From: DAOUBP01 sp034432655
GTDB lineage: Bacteria; Chloroflexota; Anaerolineae; CG2-30-64-16
DNA length: 64,000 nt
Reading direction: 5' to 3'
NCBI GenBank assembly: GCA_034432655.1
Contig: DAOUBP010000127.1
Coordinates: 1-64,000, forward strand
The notes below the pieces were generated by a model, which worked only from the letters and a program-made list of their open reading frames with translations, was not told the DNA's origin and searched no databases. Positions 42,369 to 51,569 of this stretch are shown piece after piece; within the stretch, counting starts at the first letter, position 1, and the number at the start of each line of letters is the position of its first letter. The position numbers and the translations under genes are program-made.

Positions 42369-43262
42369 GTGGCGCGGCCGGTGCTGATCTATCACGCGGT
42401 ATCTCTGGCCGGCCGCTATCCCCCCAGCTCCTTGAGCGGCCTGGCCGCGTGCCTGGCGTCCGGCGCAAAGCTGGTAGAGGTGGACATCGTCCCTCTGGCC
42501 GACGGAGACTTCGCGCTGCTCCACGATGGCCGTTTGGACGGCATTACTGACGGCCAGGGGCCGGTGGCCGCAGCCACTGCCGAACAGGTGCGGAGCTTGC
42601 GGCTGCGCTGGCGCGGCGCGCTGACCGACGAACCGGTGGGCACGTTGAGCCAGGCCGTGGCGCTGGTCGCTGCGCATCCCGGGCTGGCCGAGCTGCAACT
42701 GGACCTGAAGCCGTACTCGCCCCTGACCGAACGGGTGCTGTCAGACTTGCTGCGGATCATCGAGCCGATCCGGCGGCGCATTCGCATCAGCAGCGTGGCC
42801 GACTGGGCGTTGCGCCGGTTGCGCGTGTTGGATGCCGGGCTGGCGTTGGGGTTCGACCCGCTGCTCTACCTGGATGTGGAGCGCAACCCGGAGCCGGTCG
42901 CGGAGGACCTCCGCATCCCGCCCCACCGGACAGGTGCCTATGGCTACCTGGACGACCACCCGTTGGCCTTCGACCGGTGGGGTTCCGCGCGCCAGTACCT
43001 TGAGGCAAGGGTTGAAGGGCTGGCTGCGCAGGTTTCGGCCGGGGTCTGGTACTTGCGGGCCACGCTGATCGCCCGCATGCTGGCCGACGGCTTCGACCCT
43101 ATCGCCTGGCTGCACCTGCACGGCATCCAGGTGGCCGCGTGGACGCTCAACCCGGATCAGCCCCATCACGTGACGCTGGCGCGGCGGCTGGTCGCGCTAG
43201 GGGTTGACCGGATCACCACCGACGATCCGGAGGGCCTGGCCGCGACGCTCGAGGGATCGTGA
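42369..43262 (+). CDS. Divergent glycerophosphodiester phosphodiesterase-like protein
   Basis: 297 aa from GTG at 42369, with GGAGGG five nt upstream. TIM-barrel GDPD pattern: LVEVDIVPLADGDFALLHDG keeps the E-x-D metal pair and the second His. The first motif, usually HRG...PENT, reads IYHAVSLAGRYPPSSL, so Arg and the following Glu are missing. A later LQLDLKPY may provide the third acidic ligand as Asp. The C-terminal VDRITTDDPEGL is the usual barrel end. Either activity or substrate has changed. Last gene of the yjjX-DUF2087-GDPD run. Confidence 0.75.
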   Translation: MARPVLIYHAVSLAGRYPPSSLSGLAACLASGAKLVEVDIVPLADGDFALLHDGRLDGITDGQGPVAAATAEQVRSLRLRWRGALTDEPVGTLSQAVALVAAHPGLAELQLDLKPYSPLTERVLSDLLRIIEPIRRRIRISSVADWALRRLRVLDAGLALGFDPLLYLDVERNPEPVAEDLRIPPHRTGAYGYLDDHPLAFDRWGSARQYLEARVEGLAAQVSAGVWYLRATLIARMLADGFDPIAWLHLHGIQVAAWTLNPDQPHHVTLARRLVALGVDRITTDDPEGLAATLEGS

Positions 43263-43297
43263 CGGTTGGCAGTGGGCGGCAGGCGGTTGTTTGCAGG

Positions 43298-45292
43298 TCA
43301 AATGTCCACGAAGATGTTCATCTGTGACGGCCCGCGGTTGGCCCAGAGAAAATAAGGGATGAAGGTCAGGGGCCGGCCGTCCTGGGCCTGGCCGCGCAGG
43401 ACGACTGCGCCCCCCAGCAAGTCGGGATCCCACACAGCGCGCAACGAGGCCGGGTCGAGGGTCACGTCAAAAAGCGGCATGGTGGGGTTGTCGGTGCTCT
43501 CCAGGCAATAGATCAGCGGCCCGCGTGAGATGGCGACCCGGCCACCGCAGCGGGGCAGGCGGCGGTCCTGCCGCAGGAGGCGGATGCCCATGTCGAACGC
43601 CAGGGCCAGCTCATCCCCGTCCCGCCAGGTGCGCTCGACCGGCAGGAAGCGCGCGCGATGCGGCACACAGCCGCAGGCGGTCTCCGGTGCGGCCGGCCGG
43701 GACACAGCGGCCCGCAGCGGCTCACCGTTGAGGGAAAGGGACCACGTCTCGGCCCATGATGGGATGCGCAGGTGCACGGCCCGCGGCATGGGGGCGGCCG
43801 TTTCGAACCGCAGGCGCACATGCCCGTCCCACGGCAGGCCCGACTCCACGGCCACCTGCAGCCCGTCCCCCAGGTCGGCCCGGCTGCTCACATACTGATG
43901 CACCCACAGGTCGCCGTCCCTGACGCTGTAGATGTAATCCCCCAGGCTGGCCCACGTGCGCGAGAGGTTGGAGGGGCAACAGGGCACCGCGTACCAGGGC
44001 CGTCGCGTTACCCCGCCGCGACAGGCCAGAGGGTTGTTGTAGAGATAGCTTTCCCCGTCCCAGCCCATGCCGACCGCGGCTGCGTTGTAAAGCTGCCACT
44101 CGAACAGGTCGCTGTATTTGGCCTCCCCTGTGATCAGCGCCATCTCCCGGTTCCAGAACAGGCACGCCAGCGCCGCGCACGTCTCCGCGTAGGCGTACTC
44201 GGGGTCCAGCTCAAAATCACGGCCAAAGCCTTCAATGCCGGGCAGGCTGCCGACCCCGCCGGTGACGTACATGCGCCGGGCCACCATGTGCTCCCAGGCG
44301 GCAGCCAGGGCCGGCAACAACGTCGCGTCCCCGCTCAGCTGATAGAGCATGGCGATCGCGGTCTGCAGGTAGCCGAAGCGTACCGCATGCCCCACAGGGA
44401 CCGTCTGTCGGCGGATCGGCGCGTGCTGCTGGAAGTAGCGGCCCGACAGTGCGTTGAGGTACCAGCGCAGGGCGCTTGCCCGCGGCCGGGCCGCGGTGTT
44501 GCCGGGGGGCAGTTCCGGGGGCCGGTAGTCCGGGTGGCTGGCCAGGTAGGCTTGCCGCTGTTGTGCGACGATCCGGCTGCGCGCGGCGACGTCGGCGTTT
44601 TGGCGCCACAGCGAGATGGCGAACGGCAACGTGCCCAGGCGGCCGCGCTGCTCGATGAACTGCCGCGCCTGGTCCAGGTAGGCCGGCCGGCCCGTGACGC
44701 GGTAGAGCCGCAGCAGCGCGATCTCGATCTCCTCGTGGCCGGGCGTGAACGCGGGCCCGCGGCCGGCGAAGTCGGCGACGATCCGGTCGGCGGCCTTGCA
44801 GGCCACCGTCAGCATGGTGCCTTTGCCTGTGGCCAGGTAGTGCGACACCCCGGCCTCGATCAGGTGGCCGTGGCAATAGAGCTCGTGTTCGATCTGCAGA
44901 TTCGTCCAGCGGGTCCCGGGGAAGTGGATCTGGTTATAGGTGAACAGATAGCCGTCCGGCGCCTGGGCGCGCGCCAGCAGCGCGGCGAACGCGTCCATGC
45001 GGTGGCCCAGCTCGGGGTCCGGGTGGGCAGCGTAGGCCCGGGCGGCCGCGTCCAACCACTTGTACGCATCGGAGTCGGCGAAGAACCACCCTGTACGGAA
45101 GCCGGCGGCCTCCCCGGCCGCGATGCGGAAGTTGGCGATGCACCCGCTGGCCTCCAGTTGGCGCCACTGGTGGGGCAGCGCGCGGGTCGCGTTGACCGTC
45201 AGCCGTTCGCCCCAGAACCCGCCGCTGATGTGGGCCGCGCCGGCCGGGAGTGAGGTGGTAGGGGGCGGGGCGGGGGAGACTGGGGCCTTCAT
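43298..45292 (-). CDS. GH127-type beta-L-arabinofuranosidase
   Basis: 664 aa from the ATG at 45292, which overlaps the upstream stop by 4 nt (the frame is open to 45376). Features of the GH127 family: GWFFADSDAYKWLDAAA near the start, HELYCHGHLIEAGVSHYLATG, a YAETCAAL segment with Glu and Cys, and AVPCCPSNLSRTWASLG with the CC pair. In the family, a Zn-bound Cys is the nucleophile and Glu the acid/base; all are present. It releases L-arabinofuranose from plant-derived glycans or glycoproteins. No signal peptide is seen, suggesting intracellular action on imported oligosaccharides. Confidence 0.88.
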   Translation of the reverse strand: MKAPVSPAPPPTTSLPAGAAHISGGFWGERLTVNATRALPHQWRQLEASGCIANFRIAAGEAAGFRTGWFFADSDAYKWLDAAARAYAAHPDPELGHRMDAFAALLARAQAPDGYLFTYNQIHFPGTRWTNLQIEHELYCHGHLIEAGVSHYLATGKGTMLTVACKAADRIVADFAGRGPAFTPGHEEIEIALLRLYRVTGRPAYLDQARQFIEQRGRLGTLPFAISLWRQNADVAARSRIVAQQRQAYLASHPDYRPPELPPGNTAARPRASALRWYLNALSGRYFQQHAPIRRQTVPVGHAVRFGYLQTAIAMLYQLSGDATLLPALAAAWEHMVARRMYVTGGVGSLPGIEGFGRDFELDPEYAYAETCAALACLFWNREMALITGEAKYSDLFEWQLYNAAAVGMGWDGESYLYNNPLACRGGVTRRPWYAVPCCPSNLSRTWASLGDYIYSVRDGDLWVHQYVSSRADLGDGLQVAVESGLPWDGHVRLRFETAAPMPRAVHLRIPSWAETWSLSLNGEPLRAAVSRPAAPETACGCVPHRARFLPVERTWRDGDELALAFDMGIRLLRQDRRLPRCGGRVAISRGPLIYCLESTDNPTMPLFDVTLDPASLRAVWDPDLLGGAVVLRGQAQDGRPLTFIPYFLWANRGPSQMNIFVDI

Positions 45293-45774
45293 GGTCCGGC
45301 AGCCTGTCCTGCATCCCCGGCCGCTGTCTGCCTCTCCATCGCCTGGGCCGCGGCTGCCATGCCGGCCTGCTGCCATGCTTCTGCCATGAACTGCGGATCA
45401 ATCGGCACCTTCAGCGCGGTCGCCAGCGCGTTGGTCTGAGAGGCCATGCCGATCACCGCAAGGAGCTCGGCGTACTGCGCCTCGGTCATCCCCTTGGCGC
45501 GCGCGGCCGCCGTGTGCGAGTGGACGCAATAATCGCAGTTGTTGGCGACCGATACTGCGATGTAGAGCATCTCCTTGGTCAGCGGGTCCAGCGCGCCGGG
45601 CGCCATGATCTCTTTCAACGCCGCCCAGGTGCGCCGCAGCGTCTCCGGGCTGTGCGCCAGCGCCTTCCAGAAGTTGTTCACGTCCGGCACGTTGCGCGTG
45701 CGCTTGATGTCGTCGTACACGGCACGGACTTCGGGAGACGCGTCTTCGTAGTGGATGAGGGTGACGGTTGACAT
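45289..45774 (-). CDS. AhpD-like carboxymuconolactone decarboxylase family protein
   Basis: 161 aa from the ATG at 45774 (CAGGAG upstream). The redox motif NNCDYCVHSHTAAARAKGM is the AhpD C-x-x-C...H site. Family members act as peroxide-linked or CoA-independent alkylhydroperoxidase-type enzymes. Ala/Gln-rich C-terminus is probably disordered. Stop and the GH127 start overlap as ATGA, so the two are coupled although they are functionally unrelated. Confidence 0.85.
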   Translation of the reverse strand: MSTVTLIHYEDASPEVRAVYDDIKRTRNVPDVNNFWKALAHSPETLRRTWAALKEIMAPGALDPLTKEMLYIAVSVANNCDYCVHSHTAAARAKGMTEAQYAELLAVIGMASQTNALATALKVPIDPQFMAEAWQQAGMAAAAQAMERQTAAGDAGQAAGP

Positions 45775-45804
45775 CGGATGCTCCTGACGGTGAAGATTGC
45801 TGGG

Positions 45805-45832
45805 ATTATACCGCCGGCCGGGTCGTCGGCAA
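45805..45832 (-). promoter_or_regulatory. Promoter of the AhpD-like / GH127 pair
   Basis: Minus-strand TTGCCG (45827-45832), 16-bp spacer, perfect TATAAT (45805-45810), about 30 nt before the AhpD start. Confidence 0.65.
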
Positions 45833-45924
45833 AACGTAGAGCAACCCTGTCTTCCGGTCACGCCGCGCAGGGCGCTCGCCCACGCTTCTTGCAAGCTATA
45901 TCGGGGAGTGCTGTGCGGTAACCC

Positions 45925-46782
45925 TCAGAGCAGCTCCGCCAGCGCGAGCCACGTCCCGGGCCGGCCGGCCACCTGAACCTCGCCGCACGCCACGCCGGCC
46001 GCGATCAGTGCCTGGGCCGTCCCGGCGACCTCACCCGCCGGCCAGCCGAAGAGCCGGACCAGGTCCTGCTGCTGCACTGCCCCGACCGAGCGCAGGTAGA
46101 GCTCCGTCAGCCTGGCCCGGGCCTGGGCCTGCCGGATCGGCCGCGCCCGCTCGGGCAAGTCGGGGTACCAGCGGTGCACGCATTCGTAGATAAACGCGTA
46201 GTTCCACGCGCCCGCCTCGGCCACCCCCACCGGCAGGATCTTGAAGTCGGCCTGCAGCATCTCGACCGCCCGATGAAAGGGCGCGTCGCTGGCCTTGCTC
46301 GTCATGCGCGCCAGCTTGCGCAGGCTCACGGTGTCCAGCGGTCCCTCCCGCAGCAGCGTTTCGTAGACCGTTTTGGCCTCCACCGTGAGCCGGCCCGCGT
46401 GGTATTGCACCAGGTAGTCTTGCTCCGGCTCGCCGAAGTTCTCGGAAAGCGCGTAGAAGTAGGGTACGACCTCCAGGCTGATGAGGGTGGCCTTGCGGCG
46501 CAGCACCTTGGCGTAGTACCAGACGCGCGCGGGGAGCAGCGCATCCTTCCAGCCCCAGGTGACATGTCCCGGGTCGTCGTGCGCGTCGGCCACAGGACGG
46601 TCCCCGGCCACCGCCGTCCACAGGCTGGGCATCGTCACTTCCTTGATGGGCCAGAAGTAGATGAAGCCGCGCTGGTTGACGTAAGCGATGGCCTCCTCGC
46701 GGTTGGTCAACCGTGTGCCGGGCGCAGTGCGAAAGGTCTGCGCGCGATAGGCCTGGATGGCGTCAAGGGTGAGGGTGGACAT
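45925..46782 (-). CDS. AlkZ-like winged-helix protein (HTH_42 family)
   Basis: 285 aa. Central block LRREGPLDTVSLRKLARM- type (here TLLREGPLDTVSLRKLARMT) and the following FHRAVEMLQADFKILPVGVAE match winged-helix proteins related to the AlkZ/YcaQ interstrand-crosslink DNA glycosylases. So does YECVHRWYPDLPERARPI with ARARLTELYLRSVGAV. The N-terminal half (YFWPIKEVTMPSLWTAVAGD) is also found in that family's divergent members. The catalytic Q-x-D motif of AlkZ is not evident, so DNA glycosylase activity is not claimed. Monocistronic. Confidence 0.6.
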   Translation of the reverse strand: MSTLTLDAIQAYRAQTFRTAPGTRLTNREEAIAYVNQRGFIYFWPIKEVTMPSLWTAVAGDRPVADAHDDPGHVTWGWKDALLPARVWYYAKVLRRKATLISLEVVPYFYALSENFGEPEQDYLVQYHAGRLTVEAKTVYETLLREGPLDTVSLRKLARMTSKASDAPFHRAVEMLQADFKILPVGVAEAGAWNYAFIYECVHRWYPDLPERARPIRQAQARARLTELYLRSVGAVQQQDLVRLFGWPAGEVAGTAQALIAAGVACGEVQVAGRPGTWLALAELL

Positions 46783-46816
46783 GGAACGGGTCTGCCTGGT
46801 GGTGTTCTGTCATCAG

Positions 46817-46884
46817 AATCGGGATCGAGGCTTCACCCGGTCTGCTGCGCTGTGCCAGAAACCGGCTGAAGCCTCGATTTTGGC
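46817..46884. repeat. Interspersed inverted repeat, copy 4
   Basis: GAGGCTTCACCCGGT (46827-46841) and ACCGGCTGAAGCCTC (46861-46875), one mismatch, loop 19 nt, flanked by AATCGGGATC and GATTTTGG. Lies between two leftward genes. Confidence 0.8.
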
Positions 46885-46910
46885 GCGACAGGGGTCGCTT
46901 CCGGGTTAAC

Positions 46911-47876
46911 TCACCCCGGCTTGTTGCCGAGTATCTCCTCGATGCGCGCCATCACCTCGTCGGTCAGCAGAGGCACCACGTCCAGCGCTTTCATATTCTC
47001 GTGCACCTGCTCCGGGCGGCTGGCGCCGGTGATCACGGTGCTGACGTTGGGGTTCTTCAGGCACCAGGCCAGCGCCATCTGCGCCAGGGTGCAGCCGAGC
47101 TCGGCTGCGATGGGGGCCAGCTGCTTCACCTTTTCGATGCGCTCGGCCTTCAGCACATACTCCCGCAGCCACTGCGACTTGGGATGGGCCAGCCGGCTGT
47201 CCTGCGGGATCCCCTCGTTGTATTTGCCGGTGAGCAGGCCCGAGGCCAATGGGCTCCAGATGGTGGTGCCGTAGCCCAGCTCTTTGTACAGCGGCGCATA
47301 CTCCTTTTCGAAGCGCTCGCGCACGAACATGTTGTACTGCGGCTGTTCCATGCTGGGCGGGGTCAGGCCGTAGCGCCGGGCGATGCCGTCCGCAGCCATG
47401 ATCTCGGCTGCCGACCATTCCGAGGTGCCCCAGTAGAACGCTTTGCCCTGCTTGATCACGATGTCCATGGCCCGCACCGTCTCCTCGATGGGGGTGTCCG
47501 GGTCGGGCCGGTGGCAGAAGACCAGGTCCACGTAGTCCATCTGCAGCCGGCGCAGCGCAGCGTTCACGCCCTCGATGATGTGTTTGTGCGACAGCCCCCG
47601 GTCGTTGGGCCCATCACCGCCCCAGAAGATCTTGGTGGACACCACGATGCTTTCGCGGCGCCAGCCCAGCTTCTTGATGACGTTGCCCATCACAATCTCG
47701 GCCTGGCCGTTCGCATACGCCTCGGCGTTGTCGAAGAAGTTGACCCCGTGCTCGTAGGCCGCGGCCATGCACTGCTCGGCCACGTCCTCGCCCACCTGGC
47801 CGCCGAAGGTGACCCACGCGCCCAGCGACAGCTCGCTGAGCTTCAAACCACTTTTGCCCATGCGACGATAGTTCAT
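46911..47876 (-). CDS. Aldo/keto reductase, KCNAB-type
   Basis: 321 aa, full-length (beta/alpha)8 AKR. The N-terminal [20 protein letters not shown] and [15 protein letters not shown] (Asp and Tyr of the tetrad), [17 protein letters not shown] (Lys) and [17 protein letters not shown] (His) are all present. [15 protein letters not shown] binds the NADPH phosphate. It matches the voltage-gated potassium channel beta-subunit/YghZ subgroup, cytosolic NADPH-dependent carbonyl reductases. GAAGGAGC precedes the ATG. Specific substrate unknown. Confidence 0.92.
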   Translation of the reverse strand: MNYRRMGKSGLKLSELSLGAWVTFGGQVGEDVAEQCMAAAYEHGVNFFDNAEAYANGQAEIVMGNVIKKLGWRRESIVVSTKIFWGGDGPNDRGLSHKHIIEGVNAALRRLQMDYVDLVFCHRPDPDTPIEETVRAMDIVIKQGKAFYWGTSEWSAAEIMAADGIARRYGLTPPSMEQPQYNMFVRERFEKEYAPLYKELGYGTTIWSPLASGLLTGKYNEGIPQDSRLAHPKSQWLREYVLKAERIEKVKQLAPIAAELGCTLAQMALAWCLKNPNVSTVITGASRPEQVHENMKALDVVPLLTDEVMARIEEILGNKPG

Positions 47877-47904
47877 GTTTGCTCCTTCTGCATTCGGATC
47901 TACG

Positions 47905-48525
47905 TCAGAAAACCCACGGTATGAACAGCTTGCTGCGTGCCCGATACGCGGCGAAACCCGGGTAACGCGCGAGCGAGCGGTCTTTGCGCCGCATATTGGG
48001 CAGCCAGTAGACCGCCACGAACAGCGCCAGCAAGAGAAGCGGCAGCCAGTGCATGGCCAGCAACCCGAAACCCAGATAGATCAGCAGCTCGCCCAGGTAG
48101 TTGGGGTTGCGCACCCGGGCCCAAAGCCCCTCGGTCAACAGCTCGCCCGGCCGCAGCTTCAGCCACATGTACTTTTGCATGTCTGCCGTGAAGTGGAGGA
48201 AAACCCCCACTGCGTAAAGCCCGAGGCACAGCCCCAGGTACCACGCCGGGGCCTGGACCCCGCGCCACGTCAACAGCCACGGCGCCACCCAATAAACGCT
48301 CAGCCCGCCCCAGGCGATCAGCCCGAACCGCCAGTCGGCCGGTTGCTCCCACTGCTTATCGGGGAAGAAGCGGCTCTTCAAGTTCCACAGCAGCCCATAG
48401 GTGCCGTGCAGCGCCAGGTAAACCCAGGCGGTGGGGTTTTGCCACTGGCCGTAGAGCGCGATGAGCAGCAGGACAAACGGCCCGGTCAGCGCCTTGTGCG
48501 AATCAATGAAATGCTTTTGCTTCAT
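47905..48525 (-). CDS. ICMT/DUF1295-like membrane methyltransferase or reductase
   Basis: 206 aa, about five to six membrane segments. The C-terminal block [20 protein letters not shown] with [14 protein letters not shown] and [18 protein letters not shown] is the signature shared by isoprenylcysteine methyltransferase-like and steroid 5-alpha-reductase-like (DUF1295) proteins. It binds SAM or NADPH at this end. Start overlaps the PPOx stop by 4 nt, forming a two-gene unit. Confidence 0.78.
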   Translation of the reverse strand: MKQKHFIDSHKALTGPFVLLLIALYGQWQNPTAWVYLALHGTYGLLWNLKSRFFPDKQWEQPADWRFGLIAWGGLSVYWVAPWLLTWRGVQAPAWYLGLCLGLYAVGVFLHFTADMQKYMWLKLRPGELLTEGLWARVRNPNYLGELLIYLGFGLLAMHWLPLLLLALFVAVYWLPNMRRKDRSLARYPGFAAYRARSKLFIPWVF

Positions 48526-49013
48526 GTCCCTGCGCGATAGGTGGCCCCGCTGATCCAGCCCATCTGCCCGAAGCCGGCGATCAGGCGGACGCGCTCGACG
48601 CGCAGGCGGTAGAACTGGAAGTCGGGGAAGTCAATGTAAGCTGCGGCGTCGGGGTGGAGCTCGACATAAGCTTGAGACAGCGCCGTCCGGTCTCCCACGC
48701 GTTCCGCCCGGCCCACCAGGGTGACCCGTGGCTTGGCCAGCGCGTGCTCGTCGAACATGTGCGGCGCGATGACCACCGATGCGCGGCTATCGGCCTCCAG
48801 GTAGTGCTGGTGCTCCGCCAGCCGGCTCAAGAACATAGCCACGTCGCCGTCGGGCAGCGGTAACAGGTCCACCAATGAGCCGTAAGGGTAGCCATCTTCC
48901 GAGATCAAAGTGCACAAGATGCCCCGGCGTGCCTGGCCGACCAGCCGGCGCGCTGTGGCGGCCAGGTTCATCCCCGGGCCGCCACGGGGTGGGGTAGCTG
49001 TTTCGTTACTCAT
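48522..49013 (-). CDS. Pyridoxamine 5'-phosphate oxidase-family protein (HugZ-like)
   Basis: 163 aa split-barrel FMN/heme-binding fold: ARRGILCTLISEDGYPYGSL, FLSRLAEHQHYLEADSRASVV and KPRVTLVGRAERV are typical for the PPOx/HugZ subgroup, which binds FMN, F420 or heme. No C-terminal HugZ DUF2470 domain is present. GAGAG is the only upstream SD-like sequence. It overlaps the ICMT-like gene. Confidence 0.82.
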   Translation of the reverse strand: MSNETATPPRGGPGMNLAATARRLVGQARRGILCTLISEDGYPYGSLVDLLPLPDGDVAMFLSRLAEHQHYLEADSRASVVIAPHMFDEHALAKPRVTLVGRAERVGDRTALSQAYVELHPDAAAYIDFPDFQFYRLRVERVRLIAGFGQMGWISGATYRAGT

Positions 49014-49058
49014 GGCAGAGCTCTCTATTGATCAGGTATGTGTTACGAATGACTATTC

Positions 49059-49067
49059 TAGTATACC
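49059..49067 (-). promoter_or_regulatory. Extended -10 promoter of the PPOx gene
   Basis: Minus-strand TGGTATACT (TG-n-TATACT) about 50 nt before the start; no good -35 is seen, as expected for an extended -10 type. The gap 49014-49322 otherwise holds repeat copy 5 and the M42 promoter. Confidence 0.5.
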
Positions 49068-49116
49068 ACCATAGTGACATCTGTGCTATGCCTTCCCAGG
49101 AAATCCAAATTCACCG

Positions 49117-49190
49117 GGAATCGAGGCTTCAGCCGGTCGCCTGTGCCGCCCCTGATGTATAGAAACCGGCTTAAGCCTCCGGTCCAGAAC
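49117..49190. repeat. Interspersed inverted repeat, copy 5
   Basis: GAGGCTTCAGCCGGT (49123-49137) and ACCGGCTTAAGCCTC (49165-49179) with a 27-nt loop and flanks GGGAATC / CGGTCC. It separates divergent promoters. Confidence 0.8.
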
Positions 49191-49258
49191 GCCGGCAATG
49201 CTCATCTTGCATCGGAATCGAAGAATCCAGAGAGATTCCGCGTTGCAGGCACCTCTTT

Positions 49259-49287
49259 TTGCGCACTCTGACCGCCACGGTTACAAT
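49259..49287 (+). promoter_or_regulatory. Promoter of the M42 peptidase cluster
   Basis: TTGCGC (49259-49264), 17-bp spacer, TACAAT (49282-49287), 36 nt before the first peptidase start. Confidence 0.6.
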
Positions 49288-49322
49288 AGCAGTCTCAATC
49301 TGCATCCAGAGAGGGGTGAGGC

Positions 49323-50417
49323 ATGGACAAAGCTGGCATCGGCGAGATGCTGAAAAAGCTGGTCGCAACGGACGGGCCCTCGGGGGCTGAAGAGCGGGTG
49401 GCAGAGGTCGCGCGTTCCCTGGCCGCCGACTACATCTCAGAGGCGCGGGTTGACGCGTTGGGCAATCTGATCGCCTTGCGCCGCGGCGCGGCCCAGCCTG
49501 CGGCCGGCCGGATCATGCTGGCGGCGCATATGGACGAGATCGGCCTGATCGTTACGAAGGTGGACGGCGCGTTCCTGCATGTGGGCCGCGTCGGGGGCGT
49601 GGATCCCCGCTCGTTGTTGGGCCAAGAGGTGACGGTTTACGCCACCGGGCCCGGCGCAGATGCCTATCCCGACGGCCTGCCCGGCTACATCGGCAGCCGG
49701 CCGCCCCATATACTCTCCGCGGCCGAGCGGGACAAGGTGATCCCGTTGCACGAGCTGCGCGTAGATCTGGGCCGGCCGGCCGCTTTCTTCCAGTCCGGCA
49801 TTGTCCGGGTGGGGGATCGCGTGGCGGTGCGCGGCCCCTACACCGAGCTGATGGCCGGCCGGGTGGCCACCAAGGCGCTGGACAACCGCGCCAGCGTGGC
49901 GGCCATGTTGGGCACCCTGGGCTATCTAGCGGGCATGCAACACACCTGGGACGTTGTCGCGGTGGCCACCACGCAGGAGGAGATCGGGCTGCGCGGGGCC
50001 CGGGCCAGCGCGTTCGGCGTCGCGCCCGACCTGGCCATCGCCATAGATGTCACCTTCGGCGAGACGCCGGGCGAGAACAGCGATGAGACCGTCCCCATGG
50101 ACAAGGGCCCGGCTATCGCCTGGGGTCCCAACCTGCACCCCGGCATCGTCAAGCGCCTGCGCGCGGCGGCCGATGCCCTGGAGATCCCCTACGTCACCGA
50201 GCCGCTGCCGGGCGCCACCGGCACCGATGCCTGGGCGGTCCAGGTGACACGGGAAGGCATCCCCACCGGCCTGGTCAGCATCCCCATCCGCTATATGCAC
50301 TCTGCGGTCGAGACGGTGGTCCTGGCCGACATTGACCGGACCGCGCGGCTGCTGGCCGCGTTCATCAGCCGGTTGGACGGCCAGACGATGGCGGAGCTGG
50401 CGCAGGAGCTGGATTAA
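49323..50417 (+). CDS. M42 family metallo-aminopeptidase, paralog 1
   Basis: 364 aa. M42 motifs: MLAAHMDEIGLIV (first metal His and following Asp), ALDNRASVAAML (bridging Asp), TTQEEIGLRGARA (catalytic Glu plus metal Glu), AIDVTFGE (Asp) and PIRYMHSAVETV (last His). These enzymes form dodecameric tetrahedral (TET) shells and trim peptides, with Co or Zn. It has the longest inserted PDZ-like region of the three paralogs. GAGGGG precedes ATG. Followed by paralog 2 after 49 nt. Confidence 0.92.
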   Translation: MDKAGIGEMLKKLVATDGPSGAEERVAEVARSLAADYISEARVDALGNLIALRRGAAQPAAGRIMLAAHMDEIGLIVTKVDGAFLHVGRVGGVDPRSLLGQEVTVYATGPGADAYPDGLPGYIGSRPPHILSAAERDKVIPLHELRVDLGRPAAFFQSGIVRVGDRVAVRGPYTELMAGRVATKALDNRASVAAMLGTLGYLAGMQHTWDVVAVATTQEEIGLRGARASAFGVAPDLAIAIDVTFGETPGENSDETVPMDKGPAIAWGPNLHPGIVKRLRAAADALEIPYVTEPLPGATGTDAWAVQVTREGIPTGLVSIPIRYMHSAVETVVLADIDRTARLLAAFISRLDGQTMAELAQELD

Positions 50418-50466
50418 TGGGCCCAGGGCACTGAGGGGCAGAGAGAACTGAGGGAAGGGAGGGCTC

Positions 50467-51534
50467 ATGTCTGAACTACGCGACCTGCTGGAGAAACTCT
50501 CCAACGAGATCGGGCCGGCAGGCTACGAGAAGGCGGTGCGCGCGCTGATCAAGGCCGAGGTGGCGGACAAGGTGGACCGTGTCGAAGTGGACAGCCTGGG
50601 CAACCTGATCACCTTCAAAGCCGGCACCGGGCCGGAGCCCCGCCTCAAGGTGATGTTGGCTGCGCACATGGACGAGGTCGGCTTTATGATCACCGAGGTG
50701 GGCAAGGGCGGCACTTTGAGCTTCCGGGCCGTAGGCGGTCTCGATCCCCGGCTGTTGCTGGCCAAGCGGGTGGTCATCGGCGATGACCGGGTGCCGGGGG
50801 TGATCGGCGCGCCGGTGCCTCACTTGCAGCGCGGCAAGAGCGCGGATAAGGTGCTGGAGATAGACGACCTGTCCATTGATATCGGCGCGGCGGACCAAAA
50901 GGCGGCCGAGGACAAAGTGAAAGTGGGCGATTACGGCACGTTCGCCACCCGCTTCACCGTCCTCAGCGATGACCCTGCCTGGCCCACAGTTCGCGGCAAG
51001 GCGTTCGACGATCGCGCTGGCTGCGCAGCCCTGGTCGCGCTGCTGGCCGAGCGCTATCCGGTGGACCTCTACGGGGTTTTCACCGTCCAGGAGGAAGTGG
51101 GCCTGCGCGGGGCACGGGTGGCCGGCTACCGTATCGCGCCCGACGCGGCCATCGCGCTGGAGGGTACCATCTGCGACGACCTGCCGCAACCGCCGGACGA
51201 GGATCGCACACCGGTGACCCGGCTGGGGGACGGCCCGGCCATTACCCTGATGGACCGCAGCATGGTGTCGCACGCGGGGTTGCTGCGCCTCTTGCGCGAG
51301 ACCGCCGAGGCGGAAGGCATTCGTGTGCAGTACAAGGCGCCTGGCCTGGGCGGCACCGATTCCGGGGCCATCCATCTGACGCGGGCGGGCGTGCCGGCTA
51401 TCACTGTGGCGGTGCCATGCCGCTACATCCATGGCCCGGCTGCGCTGCTCAATCTCAACGATCTGACGGACACGGTGAAGCTGGTGGCCGCCGCGCTGCG
51501 GCGGATTGACGCCGGCTACCTGTCACGGGGTTGA
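50467..51534 (+). CDS. M42 family metallo-aminopeptidase, paralog 2
   Basis: 355 aa. MLAAHMDEVGFMI, AFDDRAGCAALVA, VQEEVGLRGARVA and VPCRYIHGPAALLN match M42. The third metal ligand, normally Asp in A-x-D-V-T, is Glu here in IALEGTICDDLPQ, which is known to vary among members. TET-type peptidase of the cytoplasm. GGGAGGG precedes ATG. Divergent enough from paralogs 1 and 3 that these are not recent duplicates. Confidence 0.92.
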   Translation: MSELRDLLEKLSNEIGPAGYEKAVRALIKAEVADKVDRVEVDSLGNLITFKAGTGPEPRLKVMLAAHMDEVGFMITEVGKGGTLSFRAVGGLDPRLLLAKRVVIGDDRVPGVIGAPVPHLQRGKSADKVLEIDDLSIDIGAADQKAAEDKVKVGDYGTFATRFTVLSDDPAWPTVRGKAFDDRAGCAALVALLAERYPVDLYGVFTVQEEVGLRGARVAGYRIAPDAAIALEGTICDDLPQPPDEDRTPVTRLGDGPAITLMDRSMVSHAGLLRLLRETAEAEGIRVQYKAPGLGGTDSGAIHLTRAGVPAITVAVPCRYIHGPAALLNLNDLTDTVKLVAAALRRIDAGYLSRG

Positions 51535-51569
51535 TCATCCATCGGCGAAACCGCAGCAGGAGATGACTT

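Noticed and set aside
43298..49013. Polysaccharide-utilisation locus around the GH127 gene
   Set aside because: No SusC/D, sugar ABC transporter, regulator or further glycosidase is adjacent; neighbours are redox and membrane proteins.
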